In this document: positions 1 through 8,449 of the stretch, in pieces
How positions within the stretch are numbered: the stretch's first letter is position 1
Layout of the letters: every line of letters begins with the position of its first letter
Source of the DNA: Promicromonospora umidemergens
Lineage (GTDB): Bacteria > Actinomycetota > Actinomycetes > Actinomycetales > Cellulomonadaceae
Length of the DNA: 64,000 nt
Direction of reading: 5' to 3'
Assembly (NCBI RefSeq): GCF_024171995.1
Contig: NZ_JAMTCT010000024.1
Span: 18,353 to 82,352 of the forward strand
The notes under the pieces: generated by a model
The model's input: only the letters and a program-made list of their open reading frames with translations
Told to the model about the DNA's origin: nothing
The model's database searches: none
Translations under genes and position numbers: made by a program

Positions 1-523
1 GGTGCCTGTGCGGCACGGCGAGGACCAGGTCCTCCGACAGCAGCAGCCGGGAGTCGAAGCTCTCCTGGTCGAACGGCGGCCGGCCGAGCGCGAGGTCGAG
101 CTCGCCGCGCCGGATCGCCTCGATCTGCTCGACGGTGACGAGCTCCTGGAGGTCGAGGTCGACGTCCGGCATGAACTCGGCGATCTCCTGGACCAGCGTG
201 CCGAGCAGGCTGAACCCGGAGGCCGCGGTGAACCCGAGGCGCAGCACGCCGGCCCGGCCTGCGGCGATCTTCCGGGCCAGCGCGGGGGCGGCGTCGGCGG
301 CGGTGAGGAGCCGGCGGGCCTCCTGGAGGAACACGGCGCCCGCCGTCGTCAGCTCGACGTGCCGGTTGTCCCGCTCCAGGAGCGGGACCCCGACGGCGCG
401 CTCGAGCTTCTGGACCTGACGGCTCAGCGGGGGCTGGGTCATGGTGAGGCGCTCCGCGGCGCGGCCGAAGTGCAGCTCTTCCGCCACGGCCACGAAGCAG
501 CGGACCTGGTCGAGGGTGTACAC
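1..523 (-). CDS. LysR-family transcriptional regulator (partial, C-terminus beyond window)
   Basis: Reading the minus strand from a GTG at 523 gives 174 codons with no stop before the edge. The protein opens YTLDQVRCFVAVAEELHFGR and continues through a LysR winged HTH (AERLTMTQPPLSRQVQKLE, residues about 20-38) into the start of the effector-binding domain. No in-frame ATG lies near this start, so GTG is chosen. The gene is divergent from the tctC-tctB-tctA transporter operon across 187 bases, the usual layout for a LysR protein that senses the transported acid and activates the transporter. The ligand is unknown; an aldarate or other carboxylate is inferred from the neighbours. Family call certain, role inferred. 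Confidence 0.85.
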   Translation of the reverse strand, partial: MYTLDQVRCFVAVAEELHFGRAAERLTMTQPPLSRQVQKLERAVGVPLLERDNRHVELTTAGAVFLQEARRLLTAADAAPALARKIAAGRAGVLRLGFTAASGFSLLGTLVQEIAEFMPDVDLDLQELVTVEQIEAIRRGELDLALGRPPFDQESFDSRLLLSEDLVLAVPHRH

Positions 524-573
524 GATGCCTTCCGAGAATCAAGCAATGCAGTAAGAGGCTTAGACAGGCATCG

Positions 574-586
574 TATGGGCTTCCTA
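574..586. promoter_or_regulatory. Candidate LysR box (T-N11-A) in the lysR/tctC divergent region
   Basis: TATGGGCTTCCTA is a T-N11-A element with partial dyad symmetry (TAGG/CCTA-like halves). It lies midway between the divergent lysR (start 523) and tctC (start 711). T-N11-A is the general LysR-family recognition core. Such motifs are common by chance, so this is only a candidate. Confidence 0.25.
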
Positions 587-710
587 TGCTCAACGCCCGA
601 CCGGGATATGCCTTTCCTCCGGTCGCGGGCGGCCCCCGGGCTGCCTCGCCCAAGGTCTCCGTCTGTTCAAGATCTCCATCTGTTCGAAAATCTCAATGAG
701 GAGAGCTGTG

Positions 711-1730
711 ATGACATCCTTTACCCGCAGGACCCGGCGCACCCGCAGGGCCCTCCTGGGCGCCACCGCCGCCGGCGCCGCCCTGACCCTCGCCGCGTGC
801 GGCGGGAACGTGGCCGGCGGGGCCGACGCCGCCGGCGCCGAGTTCCCGACCGGTCCCGTGACCATCACCGTGGGCCAGGACGCCGGCGGTTCCACCGACC
901 TGATCGCCCGGGCAGTGGCCGAGGGCATGGCCGAGGACCTGGGGGTGGCCGTCCCGGTCGTCAACCGGGCCGGGGCGAACGGTGCGCTGGCGACCGAGGA
1001 GGTCGCTGCCGAGCCGGCGGACGGGCACGAGCTGGTGCTCCTGAACGCCTCCCTCATCACGATCACGCCGCTGGCGGTGTCCGACGACGAGGCGGTCGAC
1101 CTGAGCAACCTCGACGTGCTCAAGGGCCTCTCGCAGGACGACTACGTGCTGCTCGCCAGCGCCGAGTCCGGCTTCGAGGACCTGAAGGACCTCCAGGACG
1201 CGTCCGGCGACATCACGTACGGCACCACCGGCGTCGGCACAGGCTCGCAGCTCGCGCAGGCGGCGCTGTTCGCGCAGGCCGAGATCGACGGCACCGCTGT
1301 CCCGTTCGACTCGGGCTCGCCCGCGCTCACCGCCGTCGTCGGGGACCAGGTCCAGGTCGCCACCGTGCAGCTCGGCGAGGCGAAGCCGCAGATCGACGCA
1401 GGCAAGGTCGTCCCGCTGCTGGCCTTCTCGGCAGAGCGCAACCAGTTCCTGCCGGACGTTCCGACCGCCGTCGAGGAGGGCTACGACGTGCCCGTCTCCC
1501 AGTACCGTGCGGTCGCCGCGCCGAAGGGCCTGCCCGAGGACGTCAAGGCCCGGCTCGTGGAGTCGATCGACGCGGCCACCGCGTCCGAGACCTACACGGC
1601 GTTCAACGAGAACAACCTGCTCACCCCGCTGGAGATCTCCGGGGAAGAGGTCACGACCCAGTGGTCGGAGCTCGCTGAGAAGTACCGGGCGCTCACCGAC
1701 GAGTACGACATCAGCCTCGCGGAAGGCTGA
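711..1730 (+). CDS. tctC: Tripartite tricarboxylate transporter substrate-binding lipoprotein (TctC/Bug family)
   Basis: 339 aa. It starts with an Arg-rich n-region (MTSFTRRTRRTRRALLG), a hydrophobic stretch and a lipobox LTLAACGG, so it should be a lipid-anchored extracytoplasmic receptor. The body is Bug/TctC: GQDAGGSTDLIARAVAEGM near the mature N-terminus, the NRAGANGALATEEVA motif, and a VPTAVEEGYDVPVSQYRAVAAPKGLP block near the C-terminus. An upstream in-frame ATG at 696 lies inside the GAGGAGAG ribosome-binding site, so 711 is the start. First gene of the tctCBA-usp operon. Substrate is probably a carboxylate; the aldarate dehydratase close by suggests an aldarate, which is inference. 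Confidence 0.9.
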   Translation: MTSFTRRTRRTRRALLGATAAGAALTLAACGGNVAGGADAAGAEFPTGPVTITVGQDAGGSTDLIARAVAEGMAEDLGVAVPVVNRAGANGALATEEVAAEPADGHELVLLNASLITITPLAVSDDEAVDLSNLDVLKGLSQDDYVLLASAESGFEDLKDLQDASGDITYGTTGVGTGSQLAQAALFAQAEIDGTAVPFDSGSPALTAVVGDQVQVATVQLGEAKPQIDAGKVVPLLAFSAERNQFLPDVPTAVEEGYDVPVSQYRAVAAPKGLPEDVKARLVESIDAATASETYTAFNENNLLTPLEISGEEVTTQWSELAEKYRALTDEYDISLAEG

Positions 1731-1738
1731 GCGACCCC

Positions 1739-2290
1739 GTGGGAACGGCAACCGAGAAGGACGAGGTGCTCGTGGACGGCGACCCGGCACAGGTCCCGGC
1801 CGGCGAAGCTGCCGGCGCAGATACCGACGAGCGGGCCGACGACGTGCCACCGCCCGCCGGCCCGGTGGCCAACCTCGCCGCCTGCCTGACGACCGCCGCC
1901 GTCGGCGTGGCCGGTGCCGTGGCGGCGGTGGCCCTCGGCCTCGGTACCCCCGCGCAGCCAGGGGCCGGGCTGTGGCCGCTGGCCGTCAGCGTCGCCGTCG
2001 TCGTGCTGTCCCTCGCCCAGGTCCTGATCGGGCGCCGGGGCGGGGACGGAGAGAAGTTCTCCCGGTACTCGTGGCTCTCGCTGGTCGGCCTCGCGACCCT
2101 GCTCGGTCTCGTGGCCCTGCTGCCCGTGATCGGCTTCGAGATCCCCTCCCTGCTGCTGAGCGTCGTCTGGATGAAGTTCCTCGGCGGCGAGACCTGGCGC
2201 TCGGCGCTCCTGTACTCCGCGCTGGTCGTCGGCGTGCTCTACGCGGTCTTCGTCGGGGCGCTCGGCACCAACGTCCCGCACCTCTTCTGA
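1739..2290 (+). CDS. tctB: Tripartite tricarboxylate transporter small membrane subunit TctB
   Basis: 183 aa from GTG 1739. A hydrophilic acidic N-terminus of about 40 residues precedes four hydrophobic segments (NLAACLTTAAVGVAGAVAAV; WPLAVSVAVVVLSLAQVLIG; WLSLVGLATLLGLVALLPVI; ALLYSALVVGVLYAVFVGAL), the size and topology of the small TTT subunit. An in-frame GTG at 1766 with GAAGG six bases upstream is an equally good start and would give 174 aa. It lies 8 bases after tctC and 21 before tctA, so one transcript is expected. TctB sequences are poorly conserved; the call rests on topology and position. Confidence 0.85.
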   Translation: MGTATEKDEVLVDGDPAQVPAGEAAGADTDERADDVPPPAGPVANLAACLTTAAVGVAGAVAAVALGLGTPAQPGAGLWPLAVSVAVVVLSLAQVLIGRRGGDGEKFSRYSWLSLVGLATLLGLVALLPVIGFEIPSLLLSVVWMKFLGGETWRSALLYSALVVGVLYAVFVGALGTNVPHLF

Positions 2291-2311
2291 CCCCACCCAA
2301 GGGAATCGCAC

Positions 2312-3865
2312 GTGGAATCGCTGCACAACGTCGCCGCCGGCTTCGCCGTCGTGCTGGAACCGACCAACCTCCTGTACTGCCTGGTCGGGGTGGTCATCGG
2401 CATGCTCATCGGTGTGCTGCCCGGGCTCGGCCCCGCCGCCACCATCGCCATCCTGCTGCCGCTCACCTACGGCGTCGAACCCGTCACCGCGATCATCATG
2501 CTCGCGGGGATCTTCTACGGCGCCCAGTACGGCGGCACCATCACCTCGGTGCTGCTCCGCCTGCCCGGGGAGGCGAGCTCCGTGGTCACCGTCCTGGACG
2601 GGCACGCGCTTGCCAAGCAGGGCCGGGCCGGTACGGCGCTCGGTGTCGCCGCCGTCGGCTCGTTCGTCGGCGGCACCGTCGCGATCATCGGGCTGACCTT
2701 TCTCGCCCCGCTCGTCGCGGGCTTCGCCCTCGACTTCGGCCCGCCCGAGTACACCGCTCTGGCCCTCGTCGGCATCCTCCTGGTCGCGACCATCGCCTCA
2801 GGCTCCAAGGTCAAGGCGCTGGTCGCCGCCGCCATCGGGCTGCTGCTCGCCACGGTCGGCCGCGACGCCTTCACCGGCGCCGAGCGGTTCACGTTCGACA
2901 GCCTGAGCCTGGCCGACGGCATCGACTTCGTCCCCGTCGCCATGGGCCTGTTCGGCCTCGGCGAGATCCTCTACAACCTGGAGGAACGGCACCGGGCCGT
3001 GTCCGCGCCGGGCAAGGTGACCAACGTCTGGCCCACCCGCAAGGACCTCAAGGAGTCGTCCGGCGCCGTGGCCCGCGGGTCCCTGCTCGGGTTCTTCCTC
3101 GGCATCCTCCCCGGTGGCGGCGCCACCATCTCCTCCATGGCCGCCTACGCGGCCGAGAAGAAGCGCGCCAAGGACCCGAGCCGCTTCGGCAAGGGCGCCA
3201 TCGAGGGCGTCGCAGGCCCGGAGACGGCCAACAACGCAGCCGCCACCAGCTCGTTCATCCCGCTGCTCACCCTCGGCATCCCCGCCAACGCCACCATGGC
3301 GCTCATGTTCGGCGCGCTCCTCATCCAGGGAGTCACACCCGGCCCGCAGCTCGTGACCGAGAACCCTGAGCTGTTCTGGGGCGTCGTCAACTCGATGTAC
3401 ATCGGCAACGTGCTGCTCCTGATCATGTCGATCCCGCTGGTCGGCGTCTTCGTCCGGATCCTGCGCGTGCGCGCCGCGATCCTCGCGCCCGTCACCGCGT
3501 TGATCACCATGATCGGCGCCTACACCATCAACAACTCCGTCTTCGACGTGCTCCTGGTCGTCGTGTTCGGCGCCGTCGGCTACCTGATGAAGAAGTTCGG
3601 CTTCGAGCCGGGGCCGCTCGTGCTGGCGTTCGTGCTCGGCTCCCTGCTGGAGTCCAACCTGCGGCGCTCGCTGCTGATGTTCGACGGCTCCGCGACCGGC
3701 TTCTTCACCCGGCCCATCTCCGCGACCCTCCTGGTGGTGTTCGTGGTGGTGGCCGTGCTGCCACTGGTCCGGTCCGTCCGCAACCGGCGGGCGGCCCCGT
3801 CGCAGGTGGACGCCGCGCCCGTCAAGAACCGAGACGTCAAGAACCGAGAGGAAGAGTCAGTATGA
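2312..3865 (+). CDS. tctA: Tripartite tricarboxylate transporter large permease TctA
   Basis: 517 aa, the usual TctA length, with 11-12 hydrophobic segments. Signature blocks are GVVIGMLIGVLPGLGPAATI near residues 25-45, FYGAQYGGTITSVLLRLPGE at about 70-90, LGFFLGILPGGGATISS at about 257-273, and GPETANNAAATSSFIPLLTLGIP at about 300-322. GTG start with AAGGGA nine bases upstream. This is the sodium- or proton-coupled permease that works with TctC and TctB to import carboxylates. Its last four bases overlap the universal stress protein start (ATGA), so the two are translationally coupled. Confidence 0.95.
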   Translation: MESLHNVAAGFAVVLEPTNLLYCLVGVVIGMLIGVLPGLGPAATIAILLPLTYGVEPVTAIIMLAGIFYGAQYGGTITSVLLRLPGEASSVVTVLDGHALAKQGRAGTALGVAAVGSFVGGTVAIIGLTFLAPLVAGFALDFGPPEYTALALVGILLVATIASGSKVKALVAAAIGLLLATVGRDAFTGAERFTFDSLSLADGIDFVPVAMGLFGLGEILYNLEERHRAVSAPGKVTNVWPTRKDLKESSGAVARGSLLGFFLGILPGGGATISSMAAYAAEKKRAKDPSRFGKGAIEGVAGPETANNAAATSSFIPLLTLGIPANATMALMFGALLIQGVTPGPQLVTENPELFWGVVNSMYIGNVLLLIMSIPLVGVFVRILRVRAAILAPVTALITMIGAYTINNSVFDVLLVVVFGAVGYLMKKFGFEPGPLVLAFVLGSLLESNLRRSLLMFDGSATGFFTRPISATLLVVFVVVAVLPLVRSVRNRRAAPSQVDAAPVKNRDVKNREEESV

Positions 3866-4257
3866 GCATCGTCGTCGGGTACGTCCCCACACCCGCTGGG
3901 GAGGCCGCCGTGCGGGCGGCGATCGCCGAGGCAGGGCTCAGGGACGAGGACCTCCTGATCGTCAACTCGGCCCGGGAGGGTTCGCTCGTCGAGACGACCG
4001 TCGCCACGCCGGAGGACCTCGACCGGGTGCTCGCGCAGGCGGCGGACGCCGGCGTGCGCGCGAAGGTGCTGCGCGGCACGCACCGCGACGACTTCACCGA
4101 CGAGATCCTCGACCTGGCCGAGCAGCACGAGGCGTCGCTGATCGTGATCGGCCTGCGCCGGCGCAGCACCGTGGGGAAGTTCATCATGGGCTCGGTGGCG
4201 CAGCGGATCCTGCTCCAGGCGGACCACCCGGTCCTGGCGGTCAAGCCGGCGTCATAG
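3862..4257 (+). CDS. UspA-family universal stress protein
   Basis: 131 aa single Usp domain. It carries the N-terminal VGYVPTPAGEAAVRAAI strand-helix and the C-terminal nucleotide-binding signature VIGLRRRSTVGKFIMGSVAQRIL (G-2x-G-9x-G-S/T type), which predicts ATP or another adenylate nucleotide as ligand. The start overlaps the tctA stop (ATGA). Usp genes fused to or coupled with secondary transporter operons are known and may modulate transport according to energy state; here this is inference from coupling only. Confidence 0.92.
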   Translation: MSIVVGYVPTPAGEAAVRAAIAEAGLRDEDLLIVNSAREGSLVETTVATPEDLDRVLAQAADAGVRAKVLRGTHRDDFTDEILDLAEQHEASLIVIGLRRRSTVGKFIMGSVAQRILLQADHPVLAVKPAS

Positions 4258-4301
4258 GTGGTGAGCTGCTGCAGGCGCTGGGCGCTGCTCGGCCGCTGGA
4301 T

Positions 4302-4361
4302 GTCGAACGTAGGCTTCGTCGCTTCATGAGCCCTCAGAGAGCGACGAAGCCTACGTTCGAC
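4302..4361. terminator. Long perfect hairpin between convergent usp and gntR
   Basis: Arms 4302-4323 and 4340-4361 are perfect 22-bp inverted complements around a 16-base loop. There is no T tract. The right arm contains the TAG stop and last three codons of the minus-strand GntR gene. It is placed to stop transcription from both directions. Confidence 0.75.
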
Positions 4362-5061
4362 GTCGGGGAGGCGCCGACTCCTCGATGAGTCGGCGGCGGG
4401 AGCCCGCAAGGTGGACCCGCATCGCCGCGGCGGCGGCGAGCGGGTCCTGCGCCTCCAGCGCCTCCAGCACCACCCGGTGCTCGTGCACGACGGCAGCGAA
4501 GCGGCCGGCGTCGGGCCGGTCGCGCTCATAGCGGTCCAGCCGGCCGCGCGGCATGGCGATCATCTGCGGGCCGAGCCGGTCCAGGGCCTGCAGCAGGAAC
4601 CTGTTCCCAGCGGCCTCGGCCACGAGCCGGTGGAAGGCGAAGTCGTGCTGCACGGCAGTCGCCGGATGCCCGTCGGAGGCAGCAAGGGCATCGAGCCGGT
4701 CGGCCAGCGCCGCGAGCTGGGCCGGCGTGCGCCGGGTCGCTGCGAGCGCGGCGGCCTCTGCCTCCAGCGCCAGGCGGTACTCGACCAGGGCGAGCCGGTC
4801 GTCCAGCGACCGGGCGAGCTGCGGGGCTCCGTCGGCGTCGTCCGCCGGGGGAGTGAGCGCGTAGCTGCCGCTGCCCCGCCGGGTGTGGACCAGCCCCTCC
4901 AGGTTCAGGCGGGCGATCGCCTCTCGCACGACGGTGCGGCTGACCTGGTGCTCGGCCGCCAGGCGCGGCTCGCTGGGCAGCTTCTCGCCCGACGCGATGT
5001 CGCCGTTGACGATGCGAGTCCGCAATGACTCCACCAGGGTGCCGCTCAGGGTCTTGGCCAT
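4351..5061 (-). CDS. GntR/FCD-family transcriptional regulator of the aldarate genes
   Basis: 236 aa. The N-terminal GntR winged HTH (residues about 8-70: LRTRIVNGDIASGEKLPSEP, VSRTVVREAIARLNLEGLVH) is followed by an all-helical FCD domain with the usual metal-ligand pattern (D-F-x-F-H about 140-146, then H175-type and H215-type histidines: VVHEHR, MRVHLAGS). FCD regulators bind sugar acids or other carboxylates. It lies 33 bases downstream of the talarate/galactarate dehydratase on the same strand, so probably autoregulated from the same promoter; an inverted repeat at 6260-6282 is the likely operator. The last codons form one arm of the hairpin at 4302-4361. Confidence 0.88.
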   Translation of the reverse strand: MAKTLSGTLVESLRTRIVNGDIASGEKLPSEPRLAAEHQVSRTVVREAIARLNLEGLVHTRRGSGSYALTPPADDADGAPQLARSLDDRLALVEYRLALEAEAAALAATRRTPAQLAALADRLDALAASDGHPATAVQHDFAFHRLVAEAAGNRFLLQALDRLGPQMIAMPRGRLDRYERDRPDAGRFAAVVHEHRVVLEALEAQDPLAAAAAMRVHLAGSRRRLIEESAPPRRRT

Positions 5062-5094
5062 GTGCCCATGCTTCCACCGCTCGTCCGTCCTGGG

Positions 5095-6228
5095 TCAGCG
5101 GGGGGTGATGAGGGTGGTGTCGGTGGTCCAGGCGCGTGCCTGCTCGCTGAGGGTGACGCCGAGGCCCGGGCGGTCGGGGACGAGCATGCGGCCGTCCCGC
5201 GTCTCGAGGCGCTCGTCGAACAGCGGGTCGAGCCAGTCGAAGTGCTCCACCCACGGCTCGCGCGGGTAGGTCGCCGCAAGGTGGAGGTGGATCTCCATCG
5301 CGAAGTGCGGTGCGAGGTCCAGCCCTGCCTGGTCCGCGAGCGTGAGCAGGCGCAGGAACTGCGTGATCCCGCCGACGCGCGGGGCGTCCGGCTGGATGAT
5401 GTCGCACGCGCGGGTGGCGATGAGGCGCTCGTGCTCCGCGACCGACGCGAGCATCTCGCCCGTCGCGATCGGGGTGTCCAGGGCCGCGGCGAGCGCGGCG
5501 TGGCCCTCGGCGTCGTAGGCGTCCAGCGGCTCCTCGATCCAGGTGAGGTCGAACTGTTCGAGACGCCGACCCATGCGCAGGGCGGTGCTGCGGTCCCACT
5601 GCTGGTTGGCGTCGACCATGAGCGGAACGGAGGGGCCGATGTGCTCGCGGACGGCGGCGACGCGAGCCAGGTCCGCGGCGCCGTCGGGCAGGCCCACCTT
5701 GATCTTGATGCCGCCGATGCCCTCGGCGATCGAGCGGCTCGCGCGGTCGGTGACCTCCTCGATGCTCGCATTGAGGAAACCGCCCGAGGTGTTGTAGGTG
5801 CGTACCGAGTCGCGGTGGGCACCGAGCAGCTTGGCCAGCGGCAGGCCCGCGCGCTTGGCCTTCAGGTCGTACAGCGCGATGTCGATCGCGGCGAGCGCCT
5901 GGGTGGCGACCCCCGAGCGGCCCACGGACGCCCCCGCCCACAACAGCTTCGTGTACAGCTTGGCGATGTCGTTGGGGTCCTCGCCGACGGCGGTCTGTGC
6001 CACCTCCTTCGCGTGCGCGTACTGCGCGGGGCCGCCCGCACGCTTGGAGTACGAGAAGCCGAGGCCCTCGAACCCCTGCTGTGTGGTGATCTCCGCGAAG
6101 AGGAACACGACCTCGGTCATCGGCTTCTGGCGGCCGGTGAAGACCTTGGCGTCGGAGATGGCGGTGGCCAGCGGCAGCGTGACAGTCGAGAGCTGCACGG
6201 TCCGGATGGCGTCGGGCTGGTACGTCAT
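5095..6228 (-). CDS. L-talarate/galactarate dehydratase (enolase superfamily)
   Basis: 377 aa. The sequence closely follows the Salmonella L-talarate/galactarate dehydratase: TEVVFLFAEI, GFEGLGFSYSKRAGG, KLLWAGASVGRSG, IALYDLKAKRAGLPLAKLLG and YNTSGGFL. Expected active-site residues are present: KxK with catalytic K177, metal ligands D206, E232 and E258, and H308 in APHFAMEIHLH (the K197/H328 pair of the characterised enzyme, shifted by 20). It removes water from the sugar diacid to give a 2-keto-3-deoxy-aldarate in the cytoplasm. With the TTT importer nearby it suggests galactarate/talarate use; the aldolase and later steps are not in this window. Confidence 0.92.
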   Translation of the reverse strand: MTYQPDAIRTVQLSTVTLPLATAISDAKVFTGRQKPMTEVVFLFAEITTQQGFEGLGFSYSKRAGGPAQYAHAKEVAQTAVGEDPNDIAKLYTKLLWAGASVGRSGVATQALAAIDIALYDLKAKRAGLPLAKLLGAHRDSVRTYNTSGGFLNASIEEVTDRASRSIAEGIGGIKIKVGLPDGAADLARVAAVREHIGPSVPLMVDANQQWDRSTALRMGRRLEQFDLTWIEEPLDAYDAEGHAALAAALDTPIATGEMLASVAEHERLIATRACDIIQPDAPRVGGITQFLRLLTLADQAGLDLAPHFAMEIHLHLAATYPREPWVEHFDWLDPLFDERLETRDGRMLVPDRPGLGVTLSEQARAWTTDTTLITPR

Positions 6229-6259
6229 GGCGCTCCTTTGCGGCGGGTTCAGATGTGAT

Positions 6260-6282
6260 CATACAAGTATCGAACCTGTATG
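6260..6282. promoter_or_regulatory. Candidate GntR/FCD operator upstream of the talarate/galactarate dehydratase
   Basis: CATACAAGT (6260-6268) and ACCTGTATG (6274-6282) form a 9-bp inverted repeat with one mismatch and a 5-base spacer. It lies 32 bases upstream of the dehydratase start and inside the AT-rich part of the divergent region. GTATG/CATAC halves fit FCD-type operators. Likely bound by the regulator at 4351-5061. Confidence 0.5.
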
Positions 6283-6308
6283 ACGAATATGGATGGGACC
6301 CTGAGCCC

Positions 6309-7250
6309 ATGACCACGCATCTCGTCGTCGGCGCCGGCCCGGTCGGTGCCGCACTCGCGTACCGGCTGTCCCAGGCCGGTCGCACCGTCCGAGTGGTGAC
6401 CCGCTCCGGCGTCGGACCCAGCCTTCCCCGCGTCCAGCGGCTCGCGGTCGACGCGACCGACGCGGCGGCGCTCGCGAACGCCGCCCAGGGCGCGGGCGTG
6501 CTGTACAACTGCGCGAACCCCGGGCCGTACCCGGAGTGGGAACGCGGCTGGCCGCCGCTGGCCAAGTCGGTGCTGCACGCGGCCGAGGCGTCCGGGGCGG
6601 TGCTCGTCAGCCTGGGCAACCTCTATGGCTACGGGCCGGTCGACGGGCCGATGACCCGGAGCAGGCCGCTCGCCCCGTCGGGCCCTCTCGGTGAGGTCAG
6701 GGCACAGGTCTGGCAGGAGGCGCTCGCCGCGCACCAGGCCGGCCGCGTTCGAGTCACGGAGGCGCGGGCCTCCGACTACATCGGACCGTCGGTGACCGAG
6801 GCGCACGGCGTCCTGCCGGTGTACGCGGCGGCGACCCTCGCGGGAAGGTCGGCGCCGGTCCTCGCGGACCCGGACCAGCCGCACACGTGGACGGCCGTCG
6901 ACGACGTGGTCTCGACCCTCGTCGCGCTCGGGGTGGACGACCGGGCCTGGGGTTCGCCATGGCTCGTGCCGTCGAACCCGCCCGCGACGGTCCGTGAGGT
7001 GCTGCGTGAGCTCGGTGCCCGGGCCGGGACGGGTGAGCCGCGGCTCCGGCGCGTGCCGCGCATCGCGTTGCGCGCCGGGGGGCTCGCGGTGCCGCTGGCG
7101 CGCGAGGCGCTCAGCGTGCTCTACCAGTTCGACCGGCCGTTCGTCGCGGACACGTCGGAGACCAGCAACGTGCTCGGGGTCCGGCCCACACCGTGGACGC
7201 AGATCCTGGACGCGACGGCGCCGGCGTGGCGGGCCCGCGCGACGGCCTGA
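6309..7250 (+). CDS. NAD-dependent epimerase/dehydratase family protein (extended SDR)
   Basis: 313 aa from ATG 6309; an upstream ATG at 6255 lies in the operator region and adds a tail with no match to the fold. Rossmann motif GAGPVG at residues 8-13, then a typical extended-SDR core (VDATDAAALANAAQGAGVLYNCA, SLGNLYGYGP, YIGPS, W-x-A-V-D-D-V). The usual YxxxK catalytic motif is not clear: Tyr appears in NLYGYGP without the Lys four residues on, so it may bind dinucleotide without classic chemistry. Divergent from the dehydratase and possibly under the same operator, but a role in aldarate metabolism is only a guess. Confidence 0.75.
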   Translation: MTTHLVVGAGPVGAALAYRLSQAGRTVRVVTRSGVGPSLPRVQRLAVDATDAAALANAAQGAGVLYNCANPGPYPEWERGWPPLAKSVLHAAEASGAVLVSLGNLYGYGPVDGPMTRSRPLAPSGPLGEVRAQVWQEALAAHQAGRVRVTEARASDYIGPSVTEAHGVLPVYAAATLAGRSAPVLADPDQPHTWTAVDDVVSTLVALGVDDRAWGSPWLVPSNPPATVREVLRELGARAGTGEPRLRRVPRIALRAGGLAVPLAREALSVLYQFDRPFVADTSETSNVLGVRPTPWTQILDATAPAWRARATA

Positions 7251-7301
7251 CGCTCGCGCCCACAGCAAGACGCTGGCCAGGGGCAGTGCTAGCATCGCCG
7301 C

Positions 7302-7703
7302 ATGGCGATGACAGAGACGGGGAGCGATCATGCTCCGGACGGTCCAGAGGCGATGGCGGTGGCGGCCTGCCTGTTCCACGGGTTCTCGGACCCGTCACGG
7401 CTGGCGATCCTGCGGCACCTGGCGCTCGGTGAGCACCGGGTCGTCGATCTGACCGGGCACCTCGGCCTGGCGCAGTCGACGGTGTCCAAGCACCTGGCCT
7501 GCCTGCGGGACTGCGGGCTGGTCGAGTCCCACCCGCAGGGGAGGGCCTCCGTGTTCTCCCTGAGCCACCCGGAGGCGACGCTCGCGGTGCTGGAGTCCGC
7601 CGAGCGGCTGCTCGCCCTGACCGGTGACGCCGTGGCGCTGTGCCCGGTGTACGGGGTCGACGGCTCCGCCGCGCACGCGACCGTGCGGGACGGTGCGGCA
7701 TGA
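7302..7703 (+). CDS. ArsR/SmtB-family metal sensor, CmtR-like
   Basis: 133 aa winged HTH repressor (GFSDPSRLAILRHLALGEHRV, LGLAQSTVSKHLACLRDCGLV). Cys67 and Cys71 in LACLRDCGLV match the C-x3-C of mycobacterial CmtR, and Cys114 in ALCPVYG supplies the C-terminal third ligand, so Cd(II)/Pb(II)-type sensing is predicted. A TAGCAT -10-like element lies only a few bases before the start, so the mRNA may be nearly leaderless. The stop overlaps the start of the next CDF gene (ATGA), giving a sensor-exporter operon in which metal binding would release repression. Confidence 0.88.
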   Translation: MAMTETGSDHAPDGPEAMAVAACLFHGFSDPSRLAILRHLALGEHRVVDLTGHLGLAQSTVSKHLACLRDCGLVESHPQGRASVFSLSHPEATLAVLESAERLLALTGDAVALCPVYGVDGSAAHATVRDGAA

Positions 7704-8449
7704 GCGCCGAGCCGGACGCGAACGCGGAAGCCCGGGTGCGGGCGCCAGGCGACGCGCAGGCGCTGGCGCAGAGGACGGAGCGGCTGACGCGGCGCGGCCT
7801 GCGCCTGGCGCAGTTCACGGTCGCCTACAACGTGGTCGAGGGCGTCGTGGCGATCACGGCGGGCATCGCGGCCGGCCTGGTCTCCGTGATCGGGTTCGGC
7901 ATCGACTCAGGCATCGAGTCGATCGCCGCAGTGCTCGTGTGGCTCCGGCTGTCTGCCCGCCTCCGGCACGGCGAGGCCGACGAGCGCAAGGAGCGGATCA
8001 CGCTGCGGCTCGTGGCGATCACGTTCTTCCTGCTGGCCGGCTACGTGACGGTCGAGGGCATCCGCAGCCTCGTGGTCGGCGAGACGCCGCAGAGCTCGCC
8101 GGTCGCCGTCGGGCTCCTGATCGCGTCGCTCGTCGTCATGCCGCTGCTGGCCGCTGCCAAGCGCCGCGTCGGGCTGGCCCTGGCGGACCCGCTCATCCTC
8201 GCAGACGCCGCGGAGACCCGGATCTGCGTGCTGCTGTCCGTCTCCACGCTGCTCGGTCTCGTGATCTTCGCGCTGACGGGCGCCGGCTGGGTGGACGCCG
8301 TGGCCGGGTTCGTGATCGCGGCCTTCGCCATCCACGAGGGCCGTGAGGCGTGGGAGGGCGAGCTGGAGCACGACCACGGCCACGATGTCGACGATGATGG
8401 GGACCATGACCATGGCGCCGACCACGGGAGGACCGCCGTCGATGGCTGA
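7700..8449 (+). CDS. Cation diffusion facilitator family protein with His/Asp-rich tail
   Basis: 249 aa from the ATG that overlaps the arsR stop; longer upstream reading would run back into arsR. Five to six hydrophobic segments include the metal-site helix VIGFGIDSGIESIAAVLVW (residues about 55-73). No long cytoplasmic CDF C-terminal domain follows; instead a short tail with EHDHGHDVDDDGDHDHGADHG, likely a metal-binding sink. It resembles the compact CDF/TMEM163-like group of actinobacteria often paired with CmtR regulators. Its end overlaps the next exporter start by 8 bases. Confidence 0.85.
   Translation: MSAEPDANAEARVRAPGDAQALAQRTERLTRRGLRLAQFTVAYNVVEGVVAITAGIAAGLVSVIGFGIDSGIESIAAVLVWLRLSARLRHGEADERKERITLRLVAITFFLLAGYVTVEGIRSLVVGETPQSSPVAVGLLIASLVVMPLLAAAKRRVGLALADPLILADAAETRICVLLSVSTLLGLVIFALTGAGWVDAVAGFVIAAFAIHEGREAWEGELEHDHGHDVDDDGDHDHGADHGRTAVDG

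Noticed and set aside
2..1678. Long plus-strand open frame (558 aa) across lysR and tctC
   Set aside because: Arg/Gly/Pro-rich high-GC shadow; the LysR protein on the other strand and tctC in another frame show clear family motifs.
6255..6308. Upstream ATG of the epimerase-like gene
   Set aside because: It lies inside the candidate GntR operator and promoter; the Rossmann fold begins right after ATG 6309.
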